DNA of 64,000 nt from Dorea sp. AF36-15AT (GCF_003477705.1 NZ_QUDV01000008.1:91790-155789), one strand, 5' to 3'. Shown: positions 1 to 8,320, counted from the stretch's first letter. Numbers and translations are program-made. Notes: generated by a model from the letters alone, not told the origin.

Positions 1-1
1 C

Positions 2-526
2 CCGGATTACTACCTGCATCACGATATCTACCGGAACTACAATCCCTTGGGTGCGCTCTATCTCGACGCAGAATGCGAGAAGGAGGGCTTTCAAAGTCCG
101 AATGCCGTCATCCTCGGACACAGCCTGACCCTCGGGAACGCGGTCACCTGTTTCGGCAACGTCCAACGGTATAGCGATAAATCCTTCGCTTCTGAGCATC
201 AGACGGTACTCATCCAAACCCCAAACACCAAGATGCGCTACACCGTGCGCTTCGCGAATATCGTGAAGGGATGGGAGCCGACCAAACGGACGGTCTTTGC
301 CGGTGATTCGGATTTTCGGAACTGGTACGATTCTTCGCGAGAATCTGCCGCCATGGTACTCGATACCAATTCCGAACCGAATCAGGTCATCTCCCTCGTC
401 TCCTGCTCCTATAACTTCTGGAAGCAGAATGAGCGGACGGTCGTGACCACCAGTATCGACCAAAAACAGGCGCAAACGGAAACTGTTTCGACCGAATCCC
501 GTCAGACTGGCTCTGGTGCCGAATAA
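2..526 (+). CDS. Class B sortase, 5'-partial
   Basis: The reading frame is open from base 2 and the gene starts outside the window; the first in-frame ATG at 47 is internal. Visible sortase B features are a YLHHD motif at the edge, the catalytic His in a GHS motif, the catalytic Cys in LVSCSY, and an Arg about nine residues after the Cys (NERTVV). Class B sortases are membrane-anchored transpeptidases that join surface proteins to peptidoglycan. In Gram-positive conjugative elements they often sit near the type IV secretion genes, which would then lie further left. The substrate is not visible. A strong hairpin follows the stop. Confidence 0.85.
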   Translation, partial: PDYYLHHDIYRNYNPLGALYLDAECEKEGFQSPNAVILGHSLTLGNAVTCFGNVQRYSDKSFASEHQTVLIQTPNTKMRYTVRFANIVKGWEPTKRTVFAGDSDFRNWYDSSRESAAMVLDTNSEPNQVISLVSCSYNFWKQNERTVVTTSIDQKQAQTETVSTESRQTGSGAE

Positions 527-573
527 GGACAGGTTTCAATCTGTTCGCACTCACGCTACAAACCTACCGCCAA

Positions 574-606
574 GACCCCGCAGATTCGATTCTGTGGGGT
601 CGTTTT
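574..606 (+). terminator. Rho-independent terminator after sortase
   Basis: An 11-bp GC-rich stem (574-584 with 591-601) with a six-base loop is followed by GTTTTC. It ends the sortase transcription unit. Confidence 0.8.
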
Positions 607-615
607 CTTAGAGCA

Positions 616-644
616 TGTCGGAAAAGCGGCGGCTATCGTATAAT
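616..644 (+). promoter_or_regulatory. Probable promoter of the ArdC-like gene
   Basis: A perfect -10 box TATAAT lies at 639-644, about 30 bases before the start codon at 676. No good -35 box is seen at the usual distance. Confidence 0.4.
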
Positions 645-675
645 TTTAATGAGCTTTCCCGGAAAGGAGACCATG

Positions 676-1728
676 ATGAAATCTAAGCAGAAGCAGACTC
701 CTATGGAGATTATTGATAACCAGCGTCAGGCGGTCGTTGAGAAAATCATCGAGGACATGAAGCGCGACGGGCTTCGTTGGGCAGAACCGTACCTGCCCTC
801 CCTAACACCGCACAACCCCGTCTCCGGCACCGTGTATCAGGGCGGAAACCGCGTGCATCTTGGCTTCATCGGGTTCATGCGCGGCTACACGGACAACCGG
901 TGGGCTACCTTCAACCAGATAAAGGATGCCGGTTGGCATGTGAAAAAAGGTGCCAAGTCCGCGCTCATCGAGAAATGGAAGCAGTTCGCCTTCTACAAGG
1001 AAAACGAGGATACCGGCGAGAAGGAGCTTGCCGGACGCTACCCGAAGCTCGTGGGCTACTGGAACGTCTTCAATGCGGAGGATATCGAGGGCATCCCGCC
1101 GGAGAACGCTCCCGTCCATCTGAACGACCGAACGGCAACCATCGCACAGAACCTTGAGGAGTCTTCCAGATGCCCCGTCATCGAGAGCAGCGGCTACCTC
1201 GGAAGTGCCGCCTACTCTCCGGCTACCGACCGCATCCTCATCGCCCCGCGAGAGACCTTTCGCTCAGATGAAGCGTTCACCCGCGTCCTGCTGCATGAGA
1301 TGACCCACTCCACCGGACACCCATCCGCCCTCGCCCGTGAACTCGACACCCGGTTCGGAAGCCCCTCCTATGCTGAGGAAGAGCTGGTCGCGGAGCTTGG
1401 AAGCCTGTTCCTTTCCGCAGACCTCGGTATCCAGAGCACCGATTTGGAGGGCGAGTTCTACGAGAACCACGTCTCCTATCTGCAATCTTGGATGAACGCC
1501 TTGGAAAACGACCCATCCTACCTCTTCAAAGCCGCATCGAAGGCAGACCATGCAGACACCTTCATCATGGAGCGCTACGAGGAGGAGCTTGGAAAGAACA
1601 TCGAGATTGACGCACCGGAACTGGAAGAGGAGGTATCGCTCGCCGGGGAGAGTCATGACATGGCAAGCACATCCGAACACCAGTCGGAAAGCGAGATGCC
1701 AGAAAATGTTCTCTCCACCGTTCTGTAA
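676..1728 (+). CDS. ArdC-like antirestriction protein / zincin metallopeptidase
   Basis: The N-terminal half (about residues 8-140) resembles the ArdC-type ssDNA-binding domain. The C-terminal half carries a zincin motif HEMTH (His207, Glu208, His211) followed by GH, with a conserved acidic block EEELVAELG downstream. ArdC proteins protect incoming conjugative DNA against restriction; protease activity is inferred from the motif. The start at 676 was chosen because GGAAAGGAG (661-669) sits six bases upstream; 673 is the alternative. The last 40 residues are acidic and low in complexity. Standing next to conjugation genes fits a role in establishment. Confidence 0.8.
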   Translation: MKSKQKQTPMEIIDNQRQAVVEKIIEDMKRDGLRWAEPYLPSLTPHNPVSGTVYQGGNRVHLGFIGFMRGYTDNRWATFNQIKDAGWHVKKGAKSALIEKWKQFAFYKENEDTGEKELAGRYPKLVGYWNVFNAEDIEGIPPENAPVHLNDRTATIAQNLEESSRCPVIESSGYLGSAAYSPATDRILIAPRETFRSDEAFTRVLLHEMTHSTGHPSALARELDTRFGSPSYAEEELVAELGSLFLSADLGIQSTDLEGEFYENHVSYLQSWMNALENDPSYLFKAASKADHADTFIMERYEEELGKNIEIDAPELEEEVSLAGESHDMASTSEHQSESEMPENVLSTVL

Positions 1729-1767
1729 CATGCGTTTGCCAAAAAGAACGTGTGTTCAATTCCTATA

Positions 1768-1796
1768 TTGCCGTAATACCGGCATTATAGTATAAT
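1768..1796 (+). promoter_or_regulatory. Sigma-70 type promoter
   Basis: TTGCCG (1768-1773) and TATAAT (1791-1796) are separated by 17 bases, 43 bases upstream of the next start codon. Confidence 0.7.
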
Positions 1797-1839
1797 GGTA
1801 ACATATGATAACAGCCATCTGGCAGAAAGGACGATAGGT

Positions 1840-2175
1840 ATGGCAGAAATGGAAAAGAGACCTTGGCGCTTCACCATCGAGTTCGATGATGAGAAGGCAA
1901 AAAGGAATGGTTACAACGTAGATGACCTCTACGATTGCGTGGGAAAGTATGCGGAGCAGATGGGCAACGTGCGCATCGGTCTTGGTACTTGGCAGGCAAA
2001 GAACCGCAAGGTGCAGTTCGGGGCGCAGTGCCCTGTTTGCGCGACTCTATCCAAACAGCCTTGGGTGATGCAGAACATTAAGTCATGGCGCACCTATGAG
2101 GATATGAATGAACCGGAGGGTGAAGACTACCTACAGGTAATCCGGGATATCAGTCCGGAACGTATTTACGACTAA
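1840..2175 (+). CDS. Hypothetical protein, 111 aa
   Basis: I do not recognise this protein. It is soluble and mixed in charge, with a single CPVC pair near the middle that could bind metal or form a disulfide. The start at 1840 follows AGAAAGGA (1825-1831). It has its own consensus promoter and is followed 24 bases later by the VapD-like gene, so the two are probably co-transcribed down to the terminator near 3,000. Confidence 0.65.
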   Translation: MAEMEKRPWRFTIEFDDEKAKRNGYNVDDLYDCVGKYAEQMGNVRIGLGTWQAKNRKVQFGAQCPVCATLSKQPWVMQNIKSWRTYEDMNEPEGEDYLQVIRDISPERIYD

Positions 2176-2199
2176 CCGCATTTACACTTAGGATTCCAA

Positions 2200-2982
2200 A
2201 TGGAACTTGATAGGAAAGCATTTCACTTCGACCTAGACAACGAGTCTGTTGAACGATTCTATACTGGTAAAAAGAATCCATGGTCAGACATTCAAGACTT
2301 TCTGGAATCCCATTGCTTTGAAAAGCCACAATATTCTGGATATGAATCGGCTGAAAATATCGTCATGTCCTATCAACGTGCTTATGGCACCATAGATGAG
2401 ATGATGAATGAGTTTCCTTGGTTCCAAAAATGCTTGAAAGCGGCCACCTTCACGGAAATCGGTGAAAGCTACGATGTGAAGGAGTTTCTTGAAAGCGGAA
2501 TGCAGTTATCCCCTTCCTCTCGCCCCGACACCCGTAAGGAGCTTCACTTTGATTTGGGAACGGCTGCGCTCAGCGAAAATTACAGCTCCATTAGGCCGAA
2601 CGCTTGGCGCGGCGCTTGGACGCTTATCCAAATCTTCATGGAACGCAACGGATTCATCCATACCCAGTATTCCGGATACGAGTCTCTAGCGATGATGCCG
2701 ATTGACAAGGCGATGGCCGTCATGGAGAAATTGCAACAGCGATACCCTTGGTTCAAGGATTCCCTTCTCGCCGCGTCGCTCACCGAGGTCGGCGAGCGCC
2801 ACGATGCTCTCTCCTATATCAAGGGTTCCAGTGGTATCATCGTTCCGGTTCCCGCCCATTCGTTTGAGCGTGAGGAGCCGGATTTCTTCGGTTCCGAAAT
2901 CGGTGATATGAAAGGTGCAACCACAGAACTATCGAAACAGAACGGGTTGGAACCACCGAAAAACCTGAATAACGAGCATTAG
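2200..2982 (+). CDS. Tandem VapD-like protein (two copies in one chain)
   Basis: Two homologous blocks of about 95 residues (roughly 5-100 and 110-210) each follow the VapD layout: a short strand with FDL, a DI/LI helix, GF..QYSGYES, a variable stretch, PWF and a final I/V-G-E..D. VapD proteins are small Cas2-fold ribonucleases known as toxins; the first copy keeps FDLD, the second has FDLG. The last 35 residues (pattern PDF..SE..DMK.A, ending KNL..EH) also form the end of the HipA-like kinase at 6,428-7,759. Nuclease activity is inferred, and one copy may be inactive. Confidence 0.65.
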   Translation: MELDRKAFHFDLDNESVERFYTGKKNPWSDIQDFLESHCFEKPQYSGYESAENIVMSYQRAYGTIDEMMNEFPWFQKCLKAATFTEIGESYDVKEFLESGMQLSPSSRPDTRKELHFDLGTAALSENYSSIRPNAWRGAWTLIQIFMERNGFIHTQYSGYESLAMMPIDKAMAVMEKLQQRYPWFKDSLLAASLTEVGERHDALSYIKGSSGIIVPVPAHSFEREEPDFFGSEIGDMKGATTELSKQNGLEPPKNLNNEH

Positions 2983-2984
2983 AA

Positions 2985-3014
2985 AAAAGCCCCGGCCATT
3001 GGTCGGGGCTTTTC
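2985..3014 (+). terminator. Terminator after VapD-like gene
   Basis: Stem AAAGCCCC/GGGGCTTT around a short loop, with A-rich and T-rich flanks. It may work in both directions, since convergent minus-strand genes end at 3,046. Confidence 0.8.
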
Positions 3015-3045
3015 ATCTATATGGACTCTCTAACTGTTAGTCTTG

Positions 3046-3396
3046 TCATCCTGCACGATACGGTCTAGGCTCTTTCCAGCCGATAGCCGCTAGACCTCCA
3101 TGGCCGGTACATTCTTCAAGCGCGACGGTCTTTTTGCTCACATGAGTCTGATACCTTACATCATCCGCCGGTTCCGTTCCAGCATAAGAGCATACTTCGC
3201 TCTCATGGAAATAGACATAGCTGCGATAGGCAAGCGAACTCGGATGCATCCGATGACCCTGCTCTCCGGGTTTTGGTTCATATCCCCACTCGCGCCATTG
3301 CTTACGCGTCTTGAATCGTGCGCCAAGCTCAGGGTGATTCTTTACTGGTAGCCCGGTCTCTTCATTGCAGTAATCGTGAGGTATATCCGTAAACAT
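3046..3396 (-). CDS. Hypothetical protein, 116 aa
   Basis: No family recognised. The protein is rich in aromatic and basic residues with scattered Cys and His. The chosen start at 3,396 has AGGGGAT just upstream and begins nine bases after the stop of the surface protein gene, so the two form one leftward operon. The open frame extends further upstream only as an out-of-frame reading of the repeats in that gene. Confidence 0.6.
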   Translation of the reverse strand: MFTDIPHDYCNEETGLPVKNHPELGARFKTRKQWREWGYEPKPGEQGHRMHPSSLAYRSYVYFHESEVCSYAGTEPADDVRYQTHVSKKTVALEECTGHGGLAAIGWKEPRPYRAG

Positions 3397-3404
3397 GAAA
3401 TCCC

Positions 3405-4787
3405 CTATTTCCGAGCACCGCAGGAACAAGTGTAGTATGCCGCAGAATCTGTAATCGTAACCGTTTCCTCCCATGCCGCAGAATCTGTAATCGTAACCGT
3501 TTCCTCCCATGCCGCAGAATCTGTTACGGTATTGTATACCGTATGATATGCGCCACATGCTTTATTGCCTGCCATAAGTGCATTATACGCATGAGCTTGT
3601 TCATTGCCCGTGATATCTGCTCCGCAGCCGTTGCAAATTGAGCGCTCTTCCGTATGGGTCACTGCGGGATGGTACACTTTCTCCGTATGGGTCACTGCGG
3701 GATGGTACACCTTCTCCGTATGAGTCACCGCAGGATGGTAGATATCATACTTATGAACATGCGCCGGGGTGTCATCCTTTTTCGATGAACTGCCTGAATT
3801 GGTGTTTGAGCCGGAGTTGCTGCTGTTGCCGCCACTCGGCTTGCTATCGGATTTTCCTTCGTCTTTCTTGGAAGATGAATTGCTCTTGTTTCCAGAATTA
3901 TCGGAGCTGCCTGTGGTCTTCCCATTATCCTTCTTGGAGCCGTTGGATGAGCCTGAATCGCTCTTCTTGCTGTCGGAAGTTTCCGGGGTCTTCGCGTCGG
4001 ACTTCTCTTCCTTGGCCGTCTCCTGCGCCTTTTCGCTCTCCTTCTCGACGGCATCGGCATCGGCGTTCGGGTTCTTCTTGATGTTGTCCTCGAACTTCTT
4101 CACGACCTCAGCGCCCTTGTCTCCGGTCAGGGTGGAATCGCCCTTCTTCACGGCTTCCGCAACGTCCTTGGCAATGGCGGTCAGGTCATCTTTCGTTACC
4201 TTGTCCGCATCCACCTTATCGAAAGTCACGCCTGTGGCAACTGTCTTGTCGGCTTTTCCGGCGGTAACCTTCTTCGATGGCACCTTATAGATGGAGCCGT
4301 CGGCGTTCACCGGTGAGATGAATGTGACGGTATAGGTACCGGACTCACCGACCTTCACGGTCACCTGCTTGTTCGCGGCGATAGCGGTGTAGAAGTCTAC
4401 TTTCCCGTCCGCATCCTCGATATGGGCGATGACGGGCGTGGAGGTGTCCGCATCCCAGCCGTCGGCCTTCACCTCAAGGGTAAGTACCATGTCCTGCTTC
4501 TCATCGTCCTTTGACTGGGACACCGCAGGGGCATTGGAATCTCCCGTCCAACTGGCATGTGAGATGGCGTAAGCCCCGCCGCCGATGAGAAGCGCCGCAC
4601 AGAGGATTCCCGCACCAGCCGCGCAGACCTGCTTACGGGAGAACTCGCGCCCGAAGAGCACGAGCGGCTTCTTAGCGTTCTCCTCCTCCGTCGAATCCAC
4701 GACCTTCGGGATTTCGGCGGTCTTGTCCGCCGGGACACCCTCAGTCTCGATGCTGTTGTTGTTAAACATATTGCTGTCATTCTTCAT
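3405..4787 (-). CDS. Membrane-anchored protein with Ser/Lys linker and short tandem repeats
   Basis: 460 residues. A cytoplasmic N-terminus of about 50 residues is followed by one membrane segment (near 55-75), then a globular part, a long Ser/Asn/Gly/Lys/Asp linker typical of cell-wall-spanning regions, and a C-terminus with three copies of an 11-residue HPAVTHTE-type repeat, a CNGCG pair, about two and a half copies of a 12-residue DSAAWEETV repeat and a final CSCG. Similar His/Thr and AAW-E repeat tails occur in Gram-positive surface proteins of unknown function. Cys pairs and His suggest metal binding (inference). Start at 4,787 follows AGAAAGGA. Confidence 0.65.
   Translation of the reverse strand: MKNDSNMFNNNSIETEGVPADKTAEIPKVVDSTEEENAKKPLVLFGREFSRKQVCAAGAGILCAALLIGGGAYAISHASWTGDSNAPAVSQSKDDEKQDMVLTLEVKADGWDADTSTPVIAHIEDADGKVDFYTAIAANKQVTVKVGESGTYTVTFISPVNADGSIYKVPSKKVTAGKADKTVATGVTFDKVDADKVTKDDLTAIAKDVAEAVKKGDSTLTGDKGAEVVKKFEDNIKKNPNADADAVEKESEKAQETAKEEKSDAKTPETSDSKKSDSGSSNGSKKDNGKTTGSSDNSGNKSNSSSKKDEGKSDSKPSGGNSSNSGSNTNSGSSSKKDDTPAHVHKYDIYHPAVTHTEKVYHPAVTHTEKVYHPAVTHTEERSICNGCGADITGNEQAHAYNALMAGNKACGAYHTVYNTVTDSAAWEETVTITDSAAWEETVTITDSAAYYTCSCGARK
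3445..3528. repeat. 36-bp tandem repeats inside the surface protein gene
   Basis: Two perfect 36-bp units (3445-3480, 3481-3516) and a partial third encode the ITDSAAWEETVT repeats. Confidence 0.85.
3650..3748. repeat. 33-bp tandem repeats inside the surface protein gene
   Basis: Three 33-bp units begin at 3650, 3683 and 3716 and encode the 11-residue YHPAVTHTEKV-type repeat; the third has diverged slightly. Confidence 0.85.
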
Positions 4788-4856
4788 TTCTGTCAGTCCT
4801 TTCTGTCTCATAAGAAGTTTTCTTGCTCTCTATCTATCCATATTACCGGTAGGTCT

Positions 4857-5417
4857 CTACACCAACATGCCCCATAGGACATGCACGAGGATGATGAGAA
4901 CAAGGATAACCGCCATCCACTTGCTGTAGTAGAACAGTCTGTCTGGAAGCGTCACCATCGAAAGCCGCTCAATGCGTCTCTTGGATTCCTCTACCATCGA
5001 GTCGATGACCTTCCTGCTCCTTGCGGTCACCTCTTCGACGTTCTTTATGGTCATCTCCCCAGCTTTCTGCTGGGCATTGGCAACTCCCATGAGTGCCATC
5101 TGATTCGCCTGATGCTGCGCGTCCGCCGCGCCGTTTCTCAGCTCCTCGACCTTTTCGAGCACATCCTTCATCTCCGAAACCATGCCGCGCATCTCCCTTG
5201 CGATGCGTTCGTTACTCTGGCGCTGCTCGGCGATAAGGTCTTCCAGCTTCTTCATGGTTCCGATGAGGTCGGTCTCGTCGTTCTCATCCTCAAGCCTTCG
5301 TCCGGCGTTTCTGGCATCCCTCGCTTCCTCGGAGAGCTTAAGCTGCTGGCCGATACCGGCTATATGCCCGTCCGGCTGCTCAAGTTCCCTCTTCACTTCG
5401 CTAAAATGCTTTGCCAT
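4857..5417 (-). CDS. Coiled-coil protein with C-terminal membrane anchor
   Basis: 186 residues. An Arg/Glu-rich first third leads into a long predicted coiled coil (about 50-160) with heptad-like Leu/Met/Val spacing, then a single C-terminal hydrophobic helix (about 163-186), so it is probably tail-anchored with its body in the cytoplasm. No family recognised. The start at 5,417 is preceded by GGAAAGGAG at ten bases. It sits in a leftward run of small element genes. Confidence 0.65.
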   Translation of the reverse strand: MAKHFSEVKRELEQPDGHIAGIGQQLKLSEEARDARNAGRRLEDENDETDLIGTMKKLEDLIAEQRQSNERIAREMRGMVSEMKDVLEKVEELRNGAADAQHQANQMALMGVANAQQKAGEMTIKNVEEVTARSRKVIDSMVEESKRRIERLSMVTLPDRLFYYSKWMAVILVLIILVHVLWGMLV

Positions 5418-5441
5418 GTAATCTTCGCTCCTTTCCATCCG

Positions 5442-5630
5442 TCAGTCCTCCAAACCCTTGCCCCTCTTCTCCCGCACGCGGATAGCGATGGGCGTGTCGA
5501 GCAGATAGGAGAGGTTGTGTACCGCGTCCGCGACCGGCACGGCATCCGCCATGCTCCCGCACATGTGTATCGCCTTCCAATCCTTCTCGCCCTTCACCGT
5601 CACCTCGACAAGAAAACGTTCCTTTTCCAT
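5442..5630 (-). CDS. Small hypothetical protein, 62 aa
   Basis: A basic, soluble protein with no recognised domain. The start has a good GAGGAGAG ribosome site, and the gene lies 24 bases upstream of the coiled-coil gene in the same direction. Confidence 0.55.
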   Translation of the reverse strand: MEKERFLVEVTVKGEKDWKAIHMCGSMADAVPVADAVHNLSYLLDTPIAIRVREKRGKGLED

Positions 5631-5708
5631 TTCTCTCCTCGACCTTGCCGGTCTTTTCTACGGACAGGGACAGCCTATCGCATCAGGTGTCCCTTTGTCT
5701 GGACACCT

Positions 5709-5924
5709 CTAGGGTTCACGCAGGTTCACCCCGCAGTTCGGACAGAACTTCGGGATATATTCGGAAAACTCCTCGAATAGCGGCTCTTCGCTCTCCTCAG
5801 AATCCGTCATATCCTCCTCGACGCGCCCAGCCCATCCGCAGTCGGAGCACCAGATGCCGTCCACGGGGTTTACATTTGTGGCTTTCGAGTAAGCGCTCCC
5901 CATGGTAATGAAAACCCTACTCAT
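5709..5924 (-). CDS. Small zinc-ribbon-like protein, 71 aa
   Basis: Two Cys pairs, CSDC near residue 27 and CPNC near residue 62, are separated by an acidic stretch, which fits a four-Cys zinc site. The ATG at 5,924 overlaps the last codons of the upstream XRE gene by eight bases, which suggests translational coupling. Function unknown. Confidence 0.65.
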   Translation of the reverse strand: MSRVFITMGSAYSKATNVNPVDGIWCSDCGWAGRVEEDMTDSEESEEPLFEEFSEYIPKFCPNCGVNLREP

Positions 5925-6237
5925 CGTTCTCAGCCCTCTCCCCATTGCTCTTCTCACGCACTCCGGCTTCCTTCCGCATCGCGGCAATTAGCTCCTCGGG
6001 TGTGATTCCGAGACCGTCCGCGATAGCAAAAAAGGACGCAAGGCTCGGCAGACGCGTCGGCTTTCCCCCGCTTCCGGCCATCCCGGCGAACCAAGCGGAT
6101 TTGCTGATTCCGCTTTTCTTGATGGCGTTGTCGAGCGTCATCCCCTTCTCGTACACAATGCGGCGCACCGCAACCGCGAAACACCCGAGTTCCGGGAAAC
6201 GCTCAACGGCTTTTTCCGCCTGTGGCTTACCCGCCAT
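5917..6237 (-). CDS. XRE-like helix-turn-helix regulator
   Basis: 106 residues with an HTH of the lambda-repressor type (about 35-85: ...AIKKSGISKSAWF..., then PSLASFFAIADGLGITPEEL). It is transcribed divergently from the HipA-like kinase gene. A perfect 12-bp palindrome overlaps its own promoter region, so autoregulation and control of the divergent kinase gene are likely (inference). RBS AGGGAG precedes the ATG. Confidence 0.75.
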   Translation of the reverse strand: MAGKPQAEKAVERFPELGCFAVAVRRIVYEKGMTLDNAIKKSGISKSAWFAGMAGSGGKPTRLPSLASFFAIADGLGITPEELIAAMRKEAGVREKSNGERAENDE

Positions 6238-6264
6238 GGTATCTCCCTTCTTCCGTCTAGCTTG

Positions 6265-6282
6265 ATTACTAGTAATATATCA
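6265..6282 (-). promoter_or_regulatory. Extended -10 promoter with palindromic operator
   Basis: On the minus strand TGATATATT (6274-6282) is an extended -10 element. It overlaps the palindrome ATTACTAGTAAT (6265-6276), a probable repressor site for the XRE protein encoded directly downstream. Confidence 0.55.
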
Positions 6283-6352
6283 TACCACCAAACCAGATAA
6301 ATCTTCAAGACGATACTCCATATATCCCGCACAAATAAGACAACAAACCAGC

Positions 6353-6381
6353 TTGAAAGCAACCCAGCAATATAGTAAAAT
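6353..6381 (+). promoter_or_regulatory. Promoter of the HipA-like gene
   Basis: TTGAAA (6353-6358) and TAAAAT (6376-6381) are separated by 17 bases, 47 bases before the start codon. Confidence 0.6.
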
Positions 6382-6427
6382 AGACTCACTATCCATATAT
6401 GGATATAAGGAAGGATGTGACGCATCA

Positions 6428-7759
6428 ATGGACGATAAGCGCTATACGCTGATGAACAAGAACCGACCGGTTCTCGATTTCCTTTACAACCTCGACACGC
6501 ACCATGTCGTGAAGATACTAAAGCGGCGCGAGCTTGACTTCGCTCCTCCCGCGATTCTCGATATGAAAGGAAACCCGACAAGGGCTGCACTCGACGTCTG
6601 GTGGCTCAGACGGGCAATTCCAGCGTCCCGTGCCCAGATACAGCGGCTCATTGCCGAGCTGCATGTCGATAGCACGCTCGCTCTGGCGGAAAAAAACTTC
6701 GGGCTTTCCCTCTCCGACCGCTACTGGATTAACGACCCAGAGAATCCGCAGAACTGGGATGATATCAACTTCTTCGACAACGACTTCACGGAAGACCTCG
6801 GGCTTCTGACTCTGGGGCAGGACTCTTCGAGTGACAATCCGAACCTCATGTCACCGAACTCCACGGTCGGCGGAGACCTGAACAAGAAGTGGACTATCTT
6901 AAACGGCGTGCGTATGCTCGTGAAGAGCGGAACCGGATTCGTGAACCAAGAGGTCTACAACGAGGTCATCGCCACGCATCTGCACAAGCGTCTTCTGACG
7001 GACACGGATTATGTTCCCTATTCCCTTCATCAAGAAGGAAAGCGCACCTACTGCGCGTGTCCGAATATGCTGGGCGAAGATGAGGAGCTGATTCCAGCCT
7101 TGCATATCATCCAGAACCACAAGAAACCCAACTCGCAGAACGATTACCGATTCCTCGTCTCGTGCTTTGAAAGCCTTGGACTTGAGGATGTGGAAACCTA
7201 TCTGTCGAAAATGCTGACCTGCGATTACATCGTCGGCAACTTCGACCGTCATTATCAAAACTTCGGTGTCATCCGTAATGTGGAGACGCTTGCATACACC
7301 CGGTTTGCTCCGATATTCGACACTGGTAATTGCCTTTGGTGTGATTCTGAATCATTGGACTTACCCGGCGACTATGCATATATTGCAAAACCTTTTGGAC
7401 GAGGACTCAGTCCGGACAGGCAACTGCAACTTCTGTCCGGCTTCGAGTGGTTCGAGCCTGACAGGCTTGACGGATTCGCCGATGAAGCCCGTGCAATTCT
7501 CTCGCAAAACCCGAACATGCCGCCCGCCCGTATCGAAAGCATCGTCAAGGGTGTCATGATGCAAATGGATTCGGCAATCGACTTCATCGAGAATCAACCG
7601 AGTTTTCATCGCCTAACCCCGGCAGCGGCAAAGACCAAAGAACCAAATACTCCCGATTTCCTCGATTCCGAAGTCGCGGACATGAAAGATGCTTCCGCCA
7701 AGCTACTATGTGATAGCAACAGCGAGCAACCGTCTAAGAACTTGCATACAGAACATTAG
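6428..7759 (+). CDS. HipA-like kinase-domain protein
   Basis: 443 residues. The C-terminal half carries the HipA kinase signature: catalytic loop YIVGNFDRHYQNFG (Asp273) and metal-binding PIFDTGN (Asp298). HipA proteins phosphorylate a cellular target, classically a tRNA synthetase, and act as toxins or regulators. No HipB fusion is present; the divergent XRE gene is a possible partner. The last 35 residues match the tail of the VapD-like gene 3.5 kb upstream (PDF..SE..DMK.A...KNL..EH). The start at 6,428 follows AAGGAAGGAT at 11 bases; an in-frame ATG at 6,353 overlaps the promoter and was rejected. Confidence 0.75.
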   Translation: MDDKRYTLMNKNRPVLDFLYNLDTHHVVKILKRRELDFAPPAILDMKGNPTRAALDVWWLRRAIPASRAQIQRLIAELHVDSTLALAEKNFGLSLSDRYWINDPENPQNWDDINFFDNDFTEDLGLLTLGQDSSSDNPNLMSPNSTVGGDLNKKWTILNGVRMLVKSGTGFVNQEVYNEVIATHLHKRLLTDTDYVPYSLHQEGKRTYCACPNMLGEDEELIPALHIIQNHKKPNSQNDYRFLVSCFESLGLEDVETYLSKMLTCDYIVGNFDRHYQNFGVIRNVETLAYTRFAPIFDTGNCLWCDSESLDLPGDYAYIAKPFGRGLSPDRQLQLLSGFEWFEPDRLDGFADEARAILSQNPNMPPARIESIVKGVMMQMDSAIDFIENQPSFHRLTPAAAKTKEPNTPDFLDSEVADMKDASAKLLCDSNSEQPSKNLHTEH

Positions 7760-7774
7760 AAAGAAGGTCATACA

Positions 7775-8221
7775 ATGCGAACTTATCAACACCCGATATA
7801 CCAAGACAACACCATGGCAATTCGCGCCGAATATGATGAGGAAAAACGAGTCTTCGATTTGATGAAGAAGTTCCTCTATATCGTCGGGACGATAACGGCG
7901 ATAGTTGTTTTCCTTTTGCTTCTCGTTAATTCCCCTGCCCTGATAACTCAGACAGGTGCAATTGGAATCATTGCACTCGTTCCCGTCCTGCTGGCTGCAA
8001 CAGCCTTTACCGGGTTTTACGTCGGCACGGTACCGGCTGGCTACATCGCTGCATGGCGTGCAATCAAGCGCTCAAAGCTGTTCGTGTGGGGCAACGCTCT
8101 CGGACTGCTCCTCATAGCGACACTTCTTCTTTCCATCCCGGCTGCATTCGCGCCCATTGCCTTCCTTCTCCAGTGGTTGAAGGTGTCAAATCTCAAGCGT
8201 CAGCTTGACGCGAACGCATAG
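7775..8221 (+). CDS. Small integral membrane protein, 148 aa
   Basis: About 30 soluble residues are followed by three or four hydrophobic helices (roughly 33-52, 57-82, 103-125) and a basic C-terminus. It starts 15 bases after the kinase gene, so it belongs to the same transcript, which ends at the double hairpin at 8,273-8,383. No family recognised. A membrane partner next to a toxin-like kinase is notable but unproven. Confidence 0.65.
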   Translation: MRTYQHPIYQDNTMAIRAEYDEEKRVFDLMKKFLYIVGTITAIVVFLLLLVNSPALITQTGAIGIIALVPVLLAATAFTGFYVGTVPAGYIAAWRAIKRSKLFVWGNALGLLLIATLLLSIPAAFAPIAFLLQWLKVSNLKRQLDANA

Positions 8222-8272
8222 TGAGGTAAACTGAACGCGTTTTCTTCCTTCGTGGAGAAACTTTCTTGCTTT

Positions 8273-8320
8273 AGCCCGCTGCTCCCTGATGTGCGACATT
8301 AAGGGAACGGCGGGCGCTTT
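8273..8320 (+). terminator. Terminator 1 after HipA-like operon
   Basis: An imperfect long stem (AGCCCGC...TCCCT with AGGGA...GCGGGC) is followed by GCTTTTATG. Confidence 0.65.

Noticed and set aside
3625..4290. Plus-strand open frames opposite the surface protein
   Set aside because: They are shadows of its Ser/Lys-rich linker, with no ribosome sites and unnatural composition.
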